This document shows, piece by piece, positions 44,341-56,194 of a stretch of DNA of 64,000 nucleotides. Location of the stretch: assembly GCA_009809945.1 (NCBI GenBank), contig WTPW01000428.1, forward strand, positions 355,118-419,117, read 5' to 3'. A program made the position numbers and the translations under genes. Position 1 is the stretch's first letter. Each line of letters starts with the position of its first letter. The notes below the pieces were generated by a model. That model worked only from the letters and a program-made list of their open reading frames with translations. It was not told the origin of the DNA and ran no database searches. The stretch comes from Gigaspora margarita (taxonomy: Eukaryota > Glomeromycota > Glomeromycetes > Diversisporales > Gigasporaceae).

Positions 44341-44863
44341 TAGTGTTGTGCAAATTCGAATTTTTCAAATTTCATGCGCATGGGAATTTTTCGTAATATT
44401 TGGAAAATTTTGACTTTCATTATGTTGGCTTGTTAGCGTTAAAATATATATATATATAATAATATATATAATTGTTTAAATTTATGCATATAATTTATCC
44501 ATTATATCAAATGTTTAAAGCTATATTTGAAATTAAAATATTATAAATAATTGTTTTTATATATTTAGATTTTGCTAATTTACATCTTATAATTTAATAT
44601 TTAAACCTAAACCTAAAACCTTATAAATATATTATAAACTTATTTAAATTTTAGATTTTGCCTAATTTAATATTTTTATATTTCTAATTTTTACATTTTT
44701 TTAATCAAATATATTACAATAATGATAGCAATAATACTTACCATTTTAATAAATTTGTGCATAGTAATTAGATAAACTACCAGTATTGCTTTTCCGGCAT
44801 TATAAGTATATATAAAAAATCATGCGCATGATTCTATAATTTAATGCGCATTGGACAACACTA
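44341..44863. mobile_element. hAT-type MITE, 523 bp, TSD GTCACGC(C/G)
   Basis: Ends TAGTGTTGTGCAAA and TTGGACAACACTA, with subterminal CATGCGCAT motifs on both sides. Flanks GTCACGCC (44333-44340) and GTCACGCG (44864-44871) match at 7 of 8 bases. The interior is AT-rich and non-coding. Confidence 0.85.
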
Positions 44864-45149
44864 GTCACGCGAAAAATCGCGATATAAGTCACGATCAAAG
44901 CTTTGAACTGTTGTGATGAATAATTGGTGTTATTCCTAGACAAGAAATACATTTCTTTTTCAATGTTTTAATAAAGTAAATAATGTATTCGGTAAGACAC
45001 AACCATTGTTATTATTATTAATCAAAATCGGCTTAACTAATCGTGGATTTTTTAACAACATTCACGTTGCATGTTTGTTATAGTCATCAAATTGCTTTCG
45101 AAGGCAGCATTAAGCGTTGTTTACATGCTTGTAGTGTATAACTTACAAA

Positions 45150-46513
45150 ACCCAACTGAGTAAAAACAACATTGAACAAGAACCTGCTTCTTTAAATTGG
45201 ACTGAAGAGCCGTCTAGTTCGACCAACACAGAATACTTGCTCAATTGGACATGGCCTTTTTATTCACAAGTAACATTCAAAATTGTCCGGTTGCATATAG
45301 CATATGCTCAAAAATATTAATATTAAATGTCTTAATCATTATTCAATTAAAGTGAGTTTGAAAAACAATGAAATAATGTTATGATAAACAATGACTATGC
45401 TGAAGCAAGATCATACCTGGAAGCTTAATCAATGTCATAAACGGTGGGCCCCAGCATACCTTAAAGAATTTTTTTTGCCAATATGTTATCAACACAAAGA
45501 GGAGAGTCAATGAATAAACTATTGAAAGATTTTCTTAATAGTAAAACTATACTTACAATTTTTTAGCAGCTTTCTATGAGCACTTGATGCTCATGAGGAA
45601 GCTAAACATGTTTTTGCATACAAAGAGCTGATCTATCCCTTCTGGTTGGCTTCTGAGAACTCTATAGAAAAACAAGTTGCTAATCGTCTAATGTGATATA
45701 CATAGAAGAAATTCGCAGCTAAATGGAATGCAAAGGATACTTATATGTGTAAGGAAGTAACTAGTAATAATGAGTTATGCTATTTTAAATTATCATATTA
45801 TGAAAGACCCGACACATATGTTGGGTATTTTGTGATAGTTGTATACTTTCCTGCAACTGCCATAATCTTGAATTTGCTAGGATATTTTGTTATCATTCCC
45901 TTAAGGTGGCAGTCCTTTCTCTTGCTCAATTTGATGATCTTTATTTCAAAACATTGGCAAAAAAGGACCCTGGACATCTAGTATAGAGGTCATACTTGAA
46001 ATTTTTTTAGCAAAAACACCTAAAATTTAAGAAGCAAGAAACAGTTTTTGGCAATTATCTTGGCATCTAGTGGTCCAATTTGAATGAACTTTTTTTAAAA
46101 TGAAGCTCTCAGTGAGGTGCATCTAACAAAAAAAGTTTATTCAATTCTGATCACTGGATTAGAAGTTATTAAAGTAAATATATTTTGTCATTTTCAGCAA
46201 ATTAGGTCAAAATTGGCCAAAATCCATTATAACCTACATGAGAGATGTCCGGGTCCTGGCAAAAAGAACCTTTTGAATTGGAACTTGCCAAAGAATATAT
46301 TAATTTTTATAGTCATTTACAACTACAACCCCATAAAACTTTAGCATTATATAAATCTTCTAGTGAATGTATCTCTAAACTCTGGTATATATGTATTTGT
46401 AGACTATCAGAAGAAATTGCAAGTAAAATTGCAATGGATCCTGATAAATGTGCAAACTTACATTATACCTTAAAAGTATTTAGAAAACCTTTATATTATT
46501 GCCAACAATAATT
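45150..46513 (+). pseudogene. FAR1-type MULE transposase relic, split by a MITE
   Basis: Mutator-like transposases of the FAR1 type have a DDE core and a SWIM zinc finger. Here I see NNIEQEPASLNWTEEPSSST (from ~45168). At ~45440-45530 comes WAPAYLKEFFLPICYQ with ESMNKLLKDFLNSKTIL, which matches the family's 'PAY...STxRSExxNxxFKxYLN' block. Next is a helical region with FAAKWNAKDTYMCKEV (45705-45755). The SWIM-like CNCHNLEFARIFCYHSLKV (~45857-45910) reads in a different frame from the preceding ORF. After the MITE at 45964-46257 the frame resumes with EPFELELAKEYINFY and runs to a stop at 46509-46511. Stops (e.g. TGA and TAG near 45690-45700) and frameshifts show it is dead. The DDE residues upstream were not identified. 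Confidence 0.75.
45964..46257. mobile_element. AGGACCC-family hAT MITE, long variant, 294 bp
   Basis: Ends AGGACCCTGGACATCT and AGATGTCCGGGTCCT; GGCAAAAA flanks it exactly (45956-45963, 46258-46265). Removing the MITE and one TSD rejoins the transposase frame. It shares the terminal 7 bases with the 180-bp subfamily, but its interior differs. A lone right end of this variant is at ~59385-59425. Confidence 0.92.
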
Positions 46514-46599
46514 AGGATTCGATCTATAAAAAAAATGTGACAGTATCCTCTAGGTTTCCAGTAATTAATAATCCTATTAAAAGCAAAGTAGTTGGACTA

Positions 46600-47249
46600 A
46601 AGTTAACACCTCTATCCAGATTTATATATCCAAATATATACTATGTTATGTGATATAATGTGACATAGTATTTTTATATCCAGATTAGGGTGTCCAGGAT
46701 TATGCAAAAGTATAAGTTGCGCATAATTTACCAAATATTCATATTTCAAATGCTTTGCATAATTAAGCAAAAAAAGCATTTCTTGTCACATGCATAGATT
46801 GTGATTGGTATATGAGTAGAGCTGCAGACATTAGAATATTAATGAACATATACTATAACATTTGACGTGACATATGTGATGTGATGTTTAATATGATTAT
46901 ATATAAAGTTTATATGATGTAAAGAGTAATGTACTACCTTGGACCTTCTAAATGTCTGCAGCTCTATATATAAGTGATTTGATAAAGATAATGAATAAAC
47001 TTCAAATTGATTCTGAAAGATCATGTGAATTATTAAAATTGCATAATCAAGAAAATTTATATATAAAATCACATCTATCACATAATTGACCCATCACATT
47101 GCATAATTTACCTTATCGCATTGCATAATCCTGGACACCCTAATCCAAATATAAATAAATCTGAATTTAAATTTATATCCAAATATATACTATAATAAAA
47201 CCAAATTAATCCAGATATAAAAAATATATCTGGATAGAGGTATTAACTC
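46600..47249. mobile_element. TA-flanked MITE, copy 2, split by a hAT MITE
   Basis: Ends AAGTTAACACCTCTATCCAG and CTGGATAGAGGTATTAACTC, TA on both sides (46598-46599, 47250-47251). It is interrupted by the 457-bp element 46686-47142. Without it and one TSD copy the MITE is ~185 bp, as at 34633-34823. Confidence 0.85.
46686..47142. mobile_element. hAT-type MITE, 457 bp, nested
   Basis: Ends TAGGGTGTCCAGGATTATGC and GCATAATCCTGGACACCCTA are perfect 20-bp inverted repeats. Flanks ATCCAGAT (46678-46685) and ATCCAAAT (47143-47150) match at 7 of 8. A second inverted pair (GAGCTGCAGACATT / TGTCTGCAGCTC, 46819-46966) lies inside and may be a further nested element. The 80-residue ORF is incidental. 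Confidence 0.88.
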
Positions 47250-47307
47250 TAAGTTGGATGGCCAAAAACAAAAAAAATCAGGAGTAAAAAATATATATAC
47301 CTGTAGC

Positions 47308-47578
47308 CAGTATTGTTACAGGACAGCTTTGAACAATGATTTGAACAATTTTGAACAATTTTGGACAATTAATTACTTAAAATTTTATTAAGATATCCTA
47401 TTTTAATTTTAACTGAAATATGTTTAGCATCTAAAAAAATATATAGTTATATATATTTTTTAAATAGATTTATTAATTATTAAAGCCTGGACAAGCTTTG
47501 GACAATCATGGACATTTGGACAATTTTGAACATAGACAAGCCAAAAAAGGCTATGGACAGCCAAAATATACAATACTG
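47308..47578. mobile_element. hAT MITE family CAGTGTTGT, copy 2, 271 bp
   Basis: Ends CAGTATTGTTACAGG and TATACAATACTG. Flanks CCTGTAGC (47300-47307) and CCTGTAGA (47579-47586) agree at 7 of 8. The interior aligns along its length with 15377-15656 (GAACAATTTTGGACAATTAA, CAAGCCAAAAAAGGCTATGG). Confidence 0.88.
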
Positions 47579-47589
47579 CCTGTAGATAT

Positions 47590-49860
47590 AGTGAAAAAGA
47601 AATAAAGTAGACCAAAAAAGATTCTTGAAGAGGACCCAACTGAAAATTAGTAAAAATAATAATCTAAGGCATTCACAAAAATGCATATATAGTTTTATGT
47701 AAATGCTTGATATTAGAATAACATTATTATGGATTTTTTTTAATATTTATTATTTCTTTTTTAAATATATATATATTTTTTATAAAAATGCATTATTATT
47801 TTATTATCTTTTGATAATCAATCCTTTATTTTACTTAGCTAAATAGCTTCTAGTATTGAATTACCATTACTTCATATTTTAACAAAATTAAATATAGATG
47901 GTAATTTAGAAAGTGATTTTTGTTTGCTGTTAAAAGTTCAAATTCTAGTTAGCTAAGGTAATAATGCTAAGAATAATTTTTTTGTTTTTTTTTTTATATT
48001 CTTATGAATATTAATGCCAGATTTGATTTTTACAGGTAAAAATAACTTGCAAATAATTTTTTGTGCTGACAAGATGTATAATTCAAAAAAAAATTAAAGC
48101 TTAGCTACTTATATAGTTAATAATTATTATATATGTAATTGAGTTTTTAAAATATTTTTATATTTTCTTACTATATTTTCATGCAATAATACTCATCTGT
48201 GTGTTATTTTGAGCTAAAAATTAGTCATCTAACATATGAAAACATTTATATAATTAGCTATTTTATATTGATACAAATATAATATTATTTCAGAATATAT
48301 ATAGGTATCATTTTGAATTCATGCATCTTATTTTTGGATAATACAATTTCAAAATATTGCTCATAAGCATTATTGTACAAAAATATAATATATTTCAAAT
48401 AAATTATAAAGAATTCTTATTAAATTAAAATTAAAAGATTTTTTTATAATAATCTTAACATAATAAAAGCAATTAGTATATAAAATTATTAAAGTAGCCA
48501 ATACCTACTAATTATTTTTTAATCTGCAAAATTTTATCAAAATAATAGAGCTATAGTACTATTAAAAAGTGCTATATACAAAACCTGAGCTATTGCATTC
48601 TACTAATTTTTAAACATATAGTAGACCTTAGGTCTAGTACATGCTATAAAGTTATATTGTGAAATGAAAAAATTTAAAGTGCATACATACTTTGTATTTT
48701 AATAGATATTCCAACTAAAAAAACTATATTTGTTTTAGATTTTGTGGTTTGTACATAGATCTAATTCACAGTGAATCTACTATTTGTATATAGTACTTTA
48801 CATGGTAATATCAAGTTTCTAATTGGATATAAAGTCAATTGCCTAACTAATGTATCCAAGGTTATATGATTATATTGTTTAATATGAATATGCATCACAT
48901 AATCAGCTTGTATTTTTATTAGTAGATATGTGGGAGATATATAAGATATGTATCTCCTGTGAGAAATGCCTATAATTACCCATAAACAATACAGTATGAA
49001 ATCTGAATCTGGTCTGTATATATAAAATTTTTATATGATTTAAAGATATTTGAAGATATTTTTACTTATATCTTCTTATTTACTAGCCTGATTTTAATAA
49101 TTTTTTACTAGTAAAAGCATAAGAAACTGCTGTACAACTTTAATTAGAGCTAAAAATAATATTTATTTAATATTATAAGGGTTATCTTCAGATTTAATAA
49201 TATATTATTTACTTATTTGTTTATTCCCAATTTCAAATATAGTAATAATATAGCTATAGTACTAATCTTATCTAAATTTGTAATTAAAAAATCAATTATT
49301 GTATACAAGCAATTACTCAAGAATTACTAGTTCAAATTTGCTAAAAATTTAGTATATTATAAAATGATATTGATACTATTTATAGTAAAATTTGAGATAA
49401 TTTTAATATGACAGAATAAAACCCATATCACTATACAGATCAAAATCAAAATATCACCCAAATATTATCTAATAATTGCTATAGGCAATTGTAGGCTGAT
49501 ATGTTATTGGATAAGCTAATTGATAGAGTATAAAAAAAAAAGCAATATACTGAAGATTTTAGTAAATTATATTATATATTGACTTATATATAAAAAAAAT
49601 TCAAATATCAGTAAGAAGATTTATGAAAGATAATAGGCAGATATTTTTTAAAATATATTAAAGATAATTTAACAATTAGATATAGTATAAGCTAATATTG
49701 TATGGGCTATTTAATAAAAAGTTTTTATCTATTTGTATAATATAATACCAATATTCTGAGAATTAATATATTATTAAATATTGCTTTGATATTTGTAGAA
49801 TATTATAATATTATTAAAGCAATTTTGGCTAATAGTTTAAAGATAATTAATAATTATGAG
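47590..49860. other. 2.3 kb of AT-rich DNA without genes
   Basis: Nothing identifiable is seen on either strand: no long frames, no clear TIR pairs, no tandem repeats above simple AT runs. Confidence 0.5.
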
Positions 49861-49868
49861 AAGATATT

Positions 49869-50580
49869 ACCGTATTTTCATGAAATAATGCACTGGGGAG
49901 TTATTTAGAAAGTCATGCCCTCTAAAAATAGCATATATGGTTTCGAAATAACGCCCCAGCGCGTCACAAAATAATGTGCCCTATATATAACTATTAAGTA
50001 TGAAGATTGTTTAAAAAAAAAAAGAAAAAAGGATAATCATAAGCAATAATAAGTGATGGAGGGGTTAATGAATGCTTATCAGGTTTGTATTGTTTTTATT
50101 CTGCTTGATTAGCAATGATCGACCCCTTTACGAATTTACACCCAACTGCGCCTTCTTTAACAATCGCTCTCCCACCTTCTGCACTAAAGGTTCTAACAAT
50201 ATTACTACAAGGTTACAGTTTCTTATTCTAAAAATCAAAGTGTCTTCAATTTTACAAATCGAACTTTTATTTATTTTCAATCATGTGTGCTTACATCACA
50301 ATTCTATCACAATAGACTCTATTGTTCTAAATTGTAACAGATCTAATATACTCACATATTTAGAATAGCATTTAATTATAAAATACAAGTTTTATATACA
50401 CATTGCTTGATTTAGAATAATCGATATTTGTATTAAAATAACGCCCATGCACATTATTTAGAAAATCTGAATTGGCAAAAAAATCAACATGTCTCAAAAT
50501 AATGCCTCAGCGCATACTCTAAATAATGTGCCTATACTCAAAATAACACCCCAGGGTGCATTATTTCATGAAAATATGGT
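49869..50580. mobile_element. TIR element of 712 bp (ACCGTATTTTCATG ends)
   Basis: Left ACCGTATTTTCATGAAATAA and right TTATTTCATGAAAATATGGT are inverted and flanked by ATATT on both sides (49864-49868, 50581-50585), a possible 5-bp TSD. Motifs AAATAACGCCCCAGCGC and AATAATGTGCC recur in both subterminal parts. A 98-residue frame at 50072-50368 has no recognisable features and is not accepted as a gene. Confidence 0.65.
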
Positions 50581-50589
50581 ATATTGGCT

Positions 50590-51640
50590 ATTTAATTAAA
50601 ATTTTATCTTCTTTTATATGATATTATGCTAATATAGTAAACTATAAGATTGTATATTTGATTTTCTAAGATGATTTTAGAGCAATATATTAATTTTATT
50701 AAAGAGATATTTGACTAATATAATTCATATATAATGTTATTTTAATATATTTTTTTTATATATTGACTAATTTTATAACAATCTGGTACTTGTAATTAAA
50801 AAGATATATTACCAATACTATAAGTTACTTTTATATATATGTAATGTATTGGCCTACCAATAATATAAAAATTTTAGATAATTTATAGGTGTTACACATT
50901 ACAATAGCCCTTTTTTATATATAATTTATTTTGAGATAATTGAGTTTATCATTTGTTTTGATTTCAACTGATTTGGGATTAATTAAATTTTATAAATTTA
51001 ATTGGTTAATTGTAACAGATAACTATTAGATAATCTCGTGATGTGTTGGCCTTATGCAGCCTCATGTATTTTTTTTTATTTTATAACTGAGACCAGCTCT
51101 TTGTTCTTTATTAGTTAATATTATTAATACATGCAGAGAAGATAATATATATTTTAACTATGGAAATAAAAGAACTCAGGCTTCACTATTGCCTCCCACT
51201 ACTTTAGATCTTTACCTGTGGCCTAAAGTTAGCTATCACAACAACTGATAGACTTTGAATAAATATTTTAACATAAAACCTTAACCAACAATGGCCCAGG
51301 TCCCATCAGGTTAAACAAAAAAAGGTAGTCTAAATGACCTGACTACTATACCTAGAATATTTGAGAACTTTCTAAAGTGTTTCTCCTAAGACCTCAACTG
51401 ACAGTTCACATGATTTGTTTTCAAGCCACTCATGATGATAAAATCCAACTTTATGGGTGCCTTCCTGATTTGGACAGAGTAAACACTGCTAATCTTTTGG
51501 AGAGGTATAGCAGAATGCCCATTTTTGAAAATTTATCATAAAAAAAACTTGCGGTACCAGTTCTTCACTTGTAATAGAAAAGAAGTGTTGTTTTTTCCAT
51601 GTAAGTTCAATATCTGACAGGGAACCAACAGGAGTCTTCT
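50590..51640. other. AT-rich stretch; faint coding-like relic possible
   Basis: From ~51180 to 51640 the base composition is less extreme. The minus strand shows short protein-like runs (LSDIELTWKKQHFFSI near 51610), but stops are frequent and no family is recognised. Confidence 0.3.
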
Positions 51641-51649
51641 TAGATTTGG

Positions 51650-51795
51650 TGAGTGATAAACTCTGAGCTTGTCAGCAGGTAGTCTATGAACTTTACCTCT
51701 AAACAACAAGTGCCAGTGGTGTGAAAAGTGATAAACTCTGAGGCTATTAGCAAGATACTCAATTAACTATATCCCTAAATAATAGCTGCCAACTG
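51650..51795 (+). repeat. Two-copy tandem repeat, ~75 bp
   Basis: GTGATAAACTCTGAG followed by GCAGGTAGTCTATGAAC-type sequence and CCTCTAAACAACAAGTGCC is repeated once with changes. Confidence 0.6.
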
Positions 51796-52040
51796 CATGT
51801 GTCTTTCAGTTTTCTTTCAGTTTTCTTCGTAACTTCACTTCAGAATTTTAGTGATTTTGTTGATACAAGTGATCAGCGAATAGAGTTGCAGAAGATCTCT
51901 AGCCTCATGTATTTTTCTTTTACAATTATCTTAATTTTTAATTATCCAAATCAACTTTTATTTATAATTGAAAAATATCAATTATGTCAAAATTATATAA
52001 ATCTAATGAAAACTCAATTTTTAAAAAATTGCCAAAAAGA

Positions 52041-52324
52041 AAGGACATCTAAAGCAGAGTAGATTCTTATAATATATTTTATCGAATTAACTTTAGGGTT
52101 AGGGTCATCTTAAGTCTAGATTAGAGAGGTTTTAGATTATAATATATAAGCAAAATTGCCTTTCTGATATTTTTAATTAAAACAACAAGGTAGGTTTAGA
52201 CTGCCATTTTTGTATTTTTCAAGGTTTTCGCTTCTCTTTTTTGTTTGCTTTACCAAAGATCATCAAAATTTGATACTTTATTGCCCAATTGTCACATGAT
52301 TCTACTCCACTTTAGATGACCCCT
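52041..52324. mobile_element. MULE-like TIR element, second copy (inverted)
   Basis: Reverse orientation of 12946-13225: it begins ACATCTAAAGCAGAGTAGATTC and ends CTACTCCACTTTAGATG. The interior matches throughout (AACTTTAGGGTTAGGGTCAT, AAGCAAAATTGCCTTTCTGA, TTTTGTTTGCTTT). Flanking AAAAAG-rich sequence is consistent with, but does not prove, a TSD. Confidence 0.8.
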
Positions 52325-52329
52325 AAAAA

Positions 52330-53265
52330 GGGCTGTTTTAATATGTAATACTTCATATAGCTATTTAAACTGATAAAATAAGTTGGTTTGTTTTTAAGCC
52401 TACTAATAATATAATTTTTTTAGATAAGGCCATGCAAACAAATATAATTGTTTCTCGTAACCTGGCTAAGTGCTTTTTTTGAAAAAATTAAAAATTTTTT
52501 TTATATATATAAATAAATAAAAATATATATATTTAAAATTTATATAACATTTTACAATAACAACTGGGTCCCAGGTGTCTTTTAACCTTAATAATATGTT
52601 ATGAGAAACAATTAATTTTATTTGCACAGCCTAATATATTACTGTTTTAATAAACAAATAATATAAGTTGGTTTGTTATATAAGTAATGTATTGCCTACT
52701 AATAATATAATATTTTAGATAATATTTTACTATTTTAAAAAATATCATATGGGCAGATTGAACGCATTTTCATTAATGTGATATTTTCGAATTGCACATC
52801 AATTTTGTGATTGTCTTGAATTTAAACCAATCAAGTTCTTATTTTGATTTTCTATTTTGGATTTTGATTTCCTATTTTAGATTTTGATTTCCTATTTTGG
52901 ATTTGCAAGGTTTCTGCAAGGTGATCTAAAAAGGAAATAACTATAAACTGAGCTGAATAATGCTGGCTATGGCCAAAATTATTGGTTTGTTTGATATTAT
53001 CACATTTCAAATGATTATCATATATGTCAAATCTGCCTATATGTATAAATTAGTTTGTTATATAAGTAATATATCAGCTTACTGATAATATAATATTTTT
53101 TAGATAATATATTACTGTTCAAACATATCATTAGCTAATATTTATATTATATTTTCTGATTGTATATTTATTGAACTTATTATTTATTAAATTTATTAAT
53201 TGATGATCCAGATAAGATTAGCAGAATTATATATTGGAAAATAGTAAATTTTGAGAATAAGTACA
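52330..53265. other. AT-rich stretch without genes
   Basis: A small threefold repeat TTTTGATTTCCTATTTT is at 52835-52905. Otherwise nothing is seen. Confidence 0.4.
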
Positions 53266-53277
53266 ATAGACCCCAAA

Positions 53278-53441
53278 ATATATAGATAGATCAGGTATTA
53301 GTTTGCTTATTTTTGAAGATTTTTATGCAGATCTTTTCTATTTTTAGTATTTTTGCTTATTTTTGAGTTTTTTCTGCAGATTATTCTATTTTTAGTAATT
53401 TTATAATTAACCTAACCTATCTATATATATTTCAGGGTCCT
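53278..53441. mobile_element. AGGACCC-family hAT MITE, copy 5, 164 bp
   Basis: Ends AGACCCCAAAATATATAGAT and ATCTATATATATTTCAGGGTCCT (last 20 bases shared with relatives) are flanked by the exact 8-mer AGTACAAT (53270-53277, 53442-53449). It has the same two internal TTTGCTTATTTTTGA/GCAGAT repeats as copy 3. Confidence 0.92.
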
Positions 53442-53467
53442 AGTACAATATAAATTTTTATTATATA

Positions 53468-53842
53468 CTAAAATCTAAGCGAAGTCAAATAAAAAGTAAT
53501 TTTTTTATTAAGTTAACAACACATGTTGATTAATTGCAAGTTGTAAAGCTTGTCAAAATGCATTTAATAATGGTTAGATCATCCAAATTGACCTAGTGGA
53601 TGGCAAGATATTATCAAAAAATGATTGGCTAACTATGTAAATCTTTATGTAAACAATATTTGTATTTACATAGTTGGCTGATCATTTTTTGATAATATCT
53701 TGTCATCCACTAGGCTAATTTGGATGATCTAGTCCTATTAGATGCATCTTGACAAGCTTTACAATTTTCAATTAATCGACATTTATCATTAACTTAATAA
53801 AAAAATTACTTTTTATTTGAGTCTGCTCAGAGTTTAGCATCT
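53468..53842. repeat. Long hairpin, ~375 bp
   Basis: One palindrome centred near 53648. Arms include GTCAAATAAAAAGTAATTTTTT, GCTTGTCAA(A/G)ATGCAT, ATCCAAATT(G/A), CCTAGTGGATG and ATTATCAAAAAATGAT, each with its complement on the other side. Ends are not sharply defined. It is probably a foldback element. Confidence 0.75.
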
Positions 53843-53949
53843 AGTTAATATTATAGAAATTTTGCTCCAATTTCTAATATAGAAATTCTGCTGATCTTAT
53901 TTGAATCAGCAATTGAAATAAAAAATAAATAAAATTTAATAATAATATT

Positions 53950-54720
53950 TAAATTAGCTTTTTTTCTTTTTCTTTGTTGCTTTATCATTATCCTTTTCTA
54001 TTACTTTACCCTTTTTTACTCTTTTTCACTTTCTTTTTCTACTTTCTTGCTTCATTGCTATTCTTGCCCTTATATCTCTATTCACACTTTTTTTCTTCAA
54101 CTTCAATTCCACTATCACCACTTTTATCACTCTCACTCTTCTCAATACTAGTTTCTTCTGGAGTTGTAATTTTAGAGTTGGCTTCTACTACTTTTCAAAG
54201 TAGAAGTTTCAGTTGTTGCTTCTGTTGTTGCTGTTGTTGCTCCTGTTGCTTTTGTTGCTACTTTTGATGTTGATATAGTTGCTTTTGATATGGATACTAT
54301 TGCTATTGTTAATGTTGTCTTTGCTTCTGCTGTTTGTCTTTTTACTACCATTTTTAGTACAGCTGCCAATGATATTGATGCTGCTATGGGACTTAAAAGT
54401 AATGATTCACTGCTTTTTTGTACTTCTGTTAGTTTATATGTAAAATAGTACTGCTACTTTTTCTACTTTTTTTCATTCTTGAACCATATTTACTCTTATT
54501 CTTATTAGTGCTAGTCTGATTTTTTTTTCTTTCTAAACTACCAGATTGTCTCTTACTCTTGGTCTCCTGAGTCAACTTCTTTTTCTTTTTTCTTTTGTTG
54601 TTTTTTTTTATGGATCCTTATCTCTACTAGAAAAATCGGCATCAAACTCAGAATTTAGTATACTGTATCTTCTGTGGGCCTTATTAGATAATGCCCAACT
54701 TGGCAATTAGGTAGCAGTAC
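53950..54720 (-). pseudogene. Relic of a Lys/Ser/Thr-rich protein gene
   Basis: The minus strand shows short protein-like runs in shifting frames: WALSNKAHRRYSILNSEF and DADFSSRDKDP (~54690-54620), a Lys/Ser-rich run, an (A/T)-rich GCAACA-repeat region giving TKATGATTATTEATTETS (54280-54190), and KITTPEETSIEKSESDKS (~54165-54110). Stops intervene. The GTTGCT repeat on the plus strand gives a spurious Cys-rich frame. No domain is recognised; it could also be a simple-repeat region with chance frames. Confidence 0.35.
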
Positions 54721-56190
54721 ATATTTGGTATCAATATGATTGCCATAGTATCATTTGATTATTATTCTGTTTTTTAGCTAAAGTTTTTTGATATACAGAT
54801 CTATTTACTTATAGAACAGCTGCTTAATTAGATAATATATATTAGACATATTAAGAATGTTATTATTAAAATATATTAACTCAAATTATAGGATTAAATT
54901 CACTAATATTACAATTTATATATCTTTGAGAATAATGAAGCCCACACTACTTTTTATTGATACAAACCAACTTTTTCTCTCTCTCCAACTCCTAATCTGT
55001 GATACATTTTTTAGCCAAACAGTACATATTACTATCTTTGTCTGTTGTTAGTAGCTCAAATCATCTTGCAAATAGTAACTTATTCTTTGATTCTCCAATT
55101 TGATCAAAAATATTAATCCTTTATGCCTTCCTTTTTTCTTCTAATTATTTTATAAAAAAAAAAATGATAATAAAAAATGATATTATAAATATAATTTACT
55201 TAAACACAAAATTTAATATCATTCTTATCTTATTTGCTTTACTATTTTTTCCAATTTAGATACAATTGTAGATCTTTTTTGTACTATCAGAGTTTATCAC
55301 CACAGTATATCTTTGTGTTTTGTAGTACTGCTTCAATATTTTTTAATTATATTTAAGTGTTGCTGATATTCAGTCAATTTTTTGGTAATTGCCAGTATAA
55401 GTTTTTTTAAATATTATTTCTCTGCAATTTTCATTTTTTTACTAAATTTGGTTTCTGGGACATTAGTTGTTCTCTTTCAATTACACCTTAATTTCATCCT
55501 NNNNNNNNNNNNNAAAAAAAAAATAAAAAAAAAACAAAACAAAAAAAAAAAAATAAAATAAAAAAAACAAAAAAAATAATATATTTACTTGAAGATAGGA
55601 TAATTGTTCCTTGTTAATAGACTTGTAGCCTGCTACCAAATAAACTACTAGAACTTTTTTTGCTACTACTTTTTGTTGACCTGCTATGCTATTACTAGAC
55701 TTTTACCTCTTTTACTTTCATTGTTACTACTAGTAGTACTTGTACTACTACTAGTACTTGGGCTCAGAGTTTTCACAGTCTTTTTCTTTTTTTTCTTTCT
55801 TGGTTAGCAGTAATTGTAGCTGCAATTACTGTAAAGATCAACTCTATATTCACTAAAAATATAAAATTTATAATTAATTTGATAAATTACTATATTGGCA
55901 TATTATAAATCTTACATTTTTGTTTTTTTTGTTTTTTTTAACCTCTTTTGAGCCATCTTGCTAGAACCCAGACATCTCTGATATATGATATTTTTTTTTT
56001 AGCAAATTGCAGAAAATTTGATCTGAGATCCAATTTAAGTTTTAGCAAATTGAGATTAATTTTAAAAAAGGTTATATAAAGTATTTTAGCAAATTACAGC
56101 AATTTTTTTGCATATTATATTTTATTTTTAGCAAATTATCTATATTTTGCAAGAATAATATCCAAAACAATAAGCTATCTTATTTTTTTT
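54721..56190. other. AT-rich stretch with an N gap
   Basis: Thirteen N at 55501-55513 are followed by an almost pure A tract to ~55580. An ACTACTAGTAGTACTTGTAC microsatellite is near 55727-55760. No gene is supported. Confidence 0.5.
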
Positions 56191-56194
56191 TTAC

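Noticed and set aside
50072-50368. 98-residue ORF in the 49869-50580 element
   Set aside because: No domain, low-complexity hydrophobic and Asn/Ile-rich composition, chance frame length for this base composition.
53974-54267. 97-residue hydrophobic, Cys-rich ORF
   Set aside because: Antisense reading of CT-rich sequence and a GTTGCT simple repeat; the opposite strand has the more protein-like remnants.
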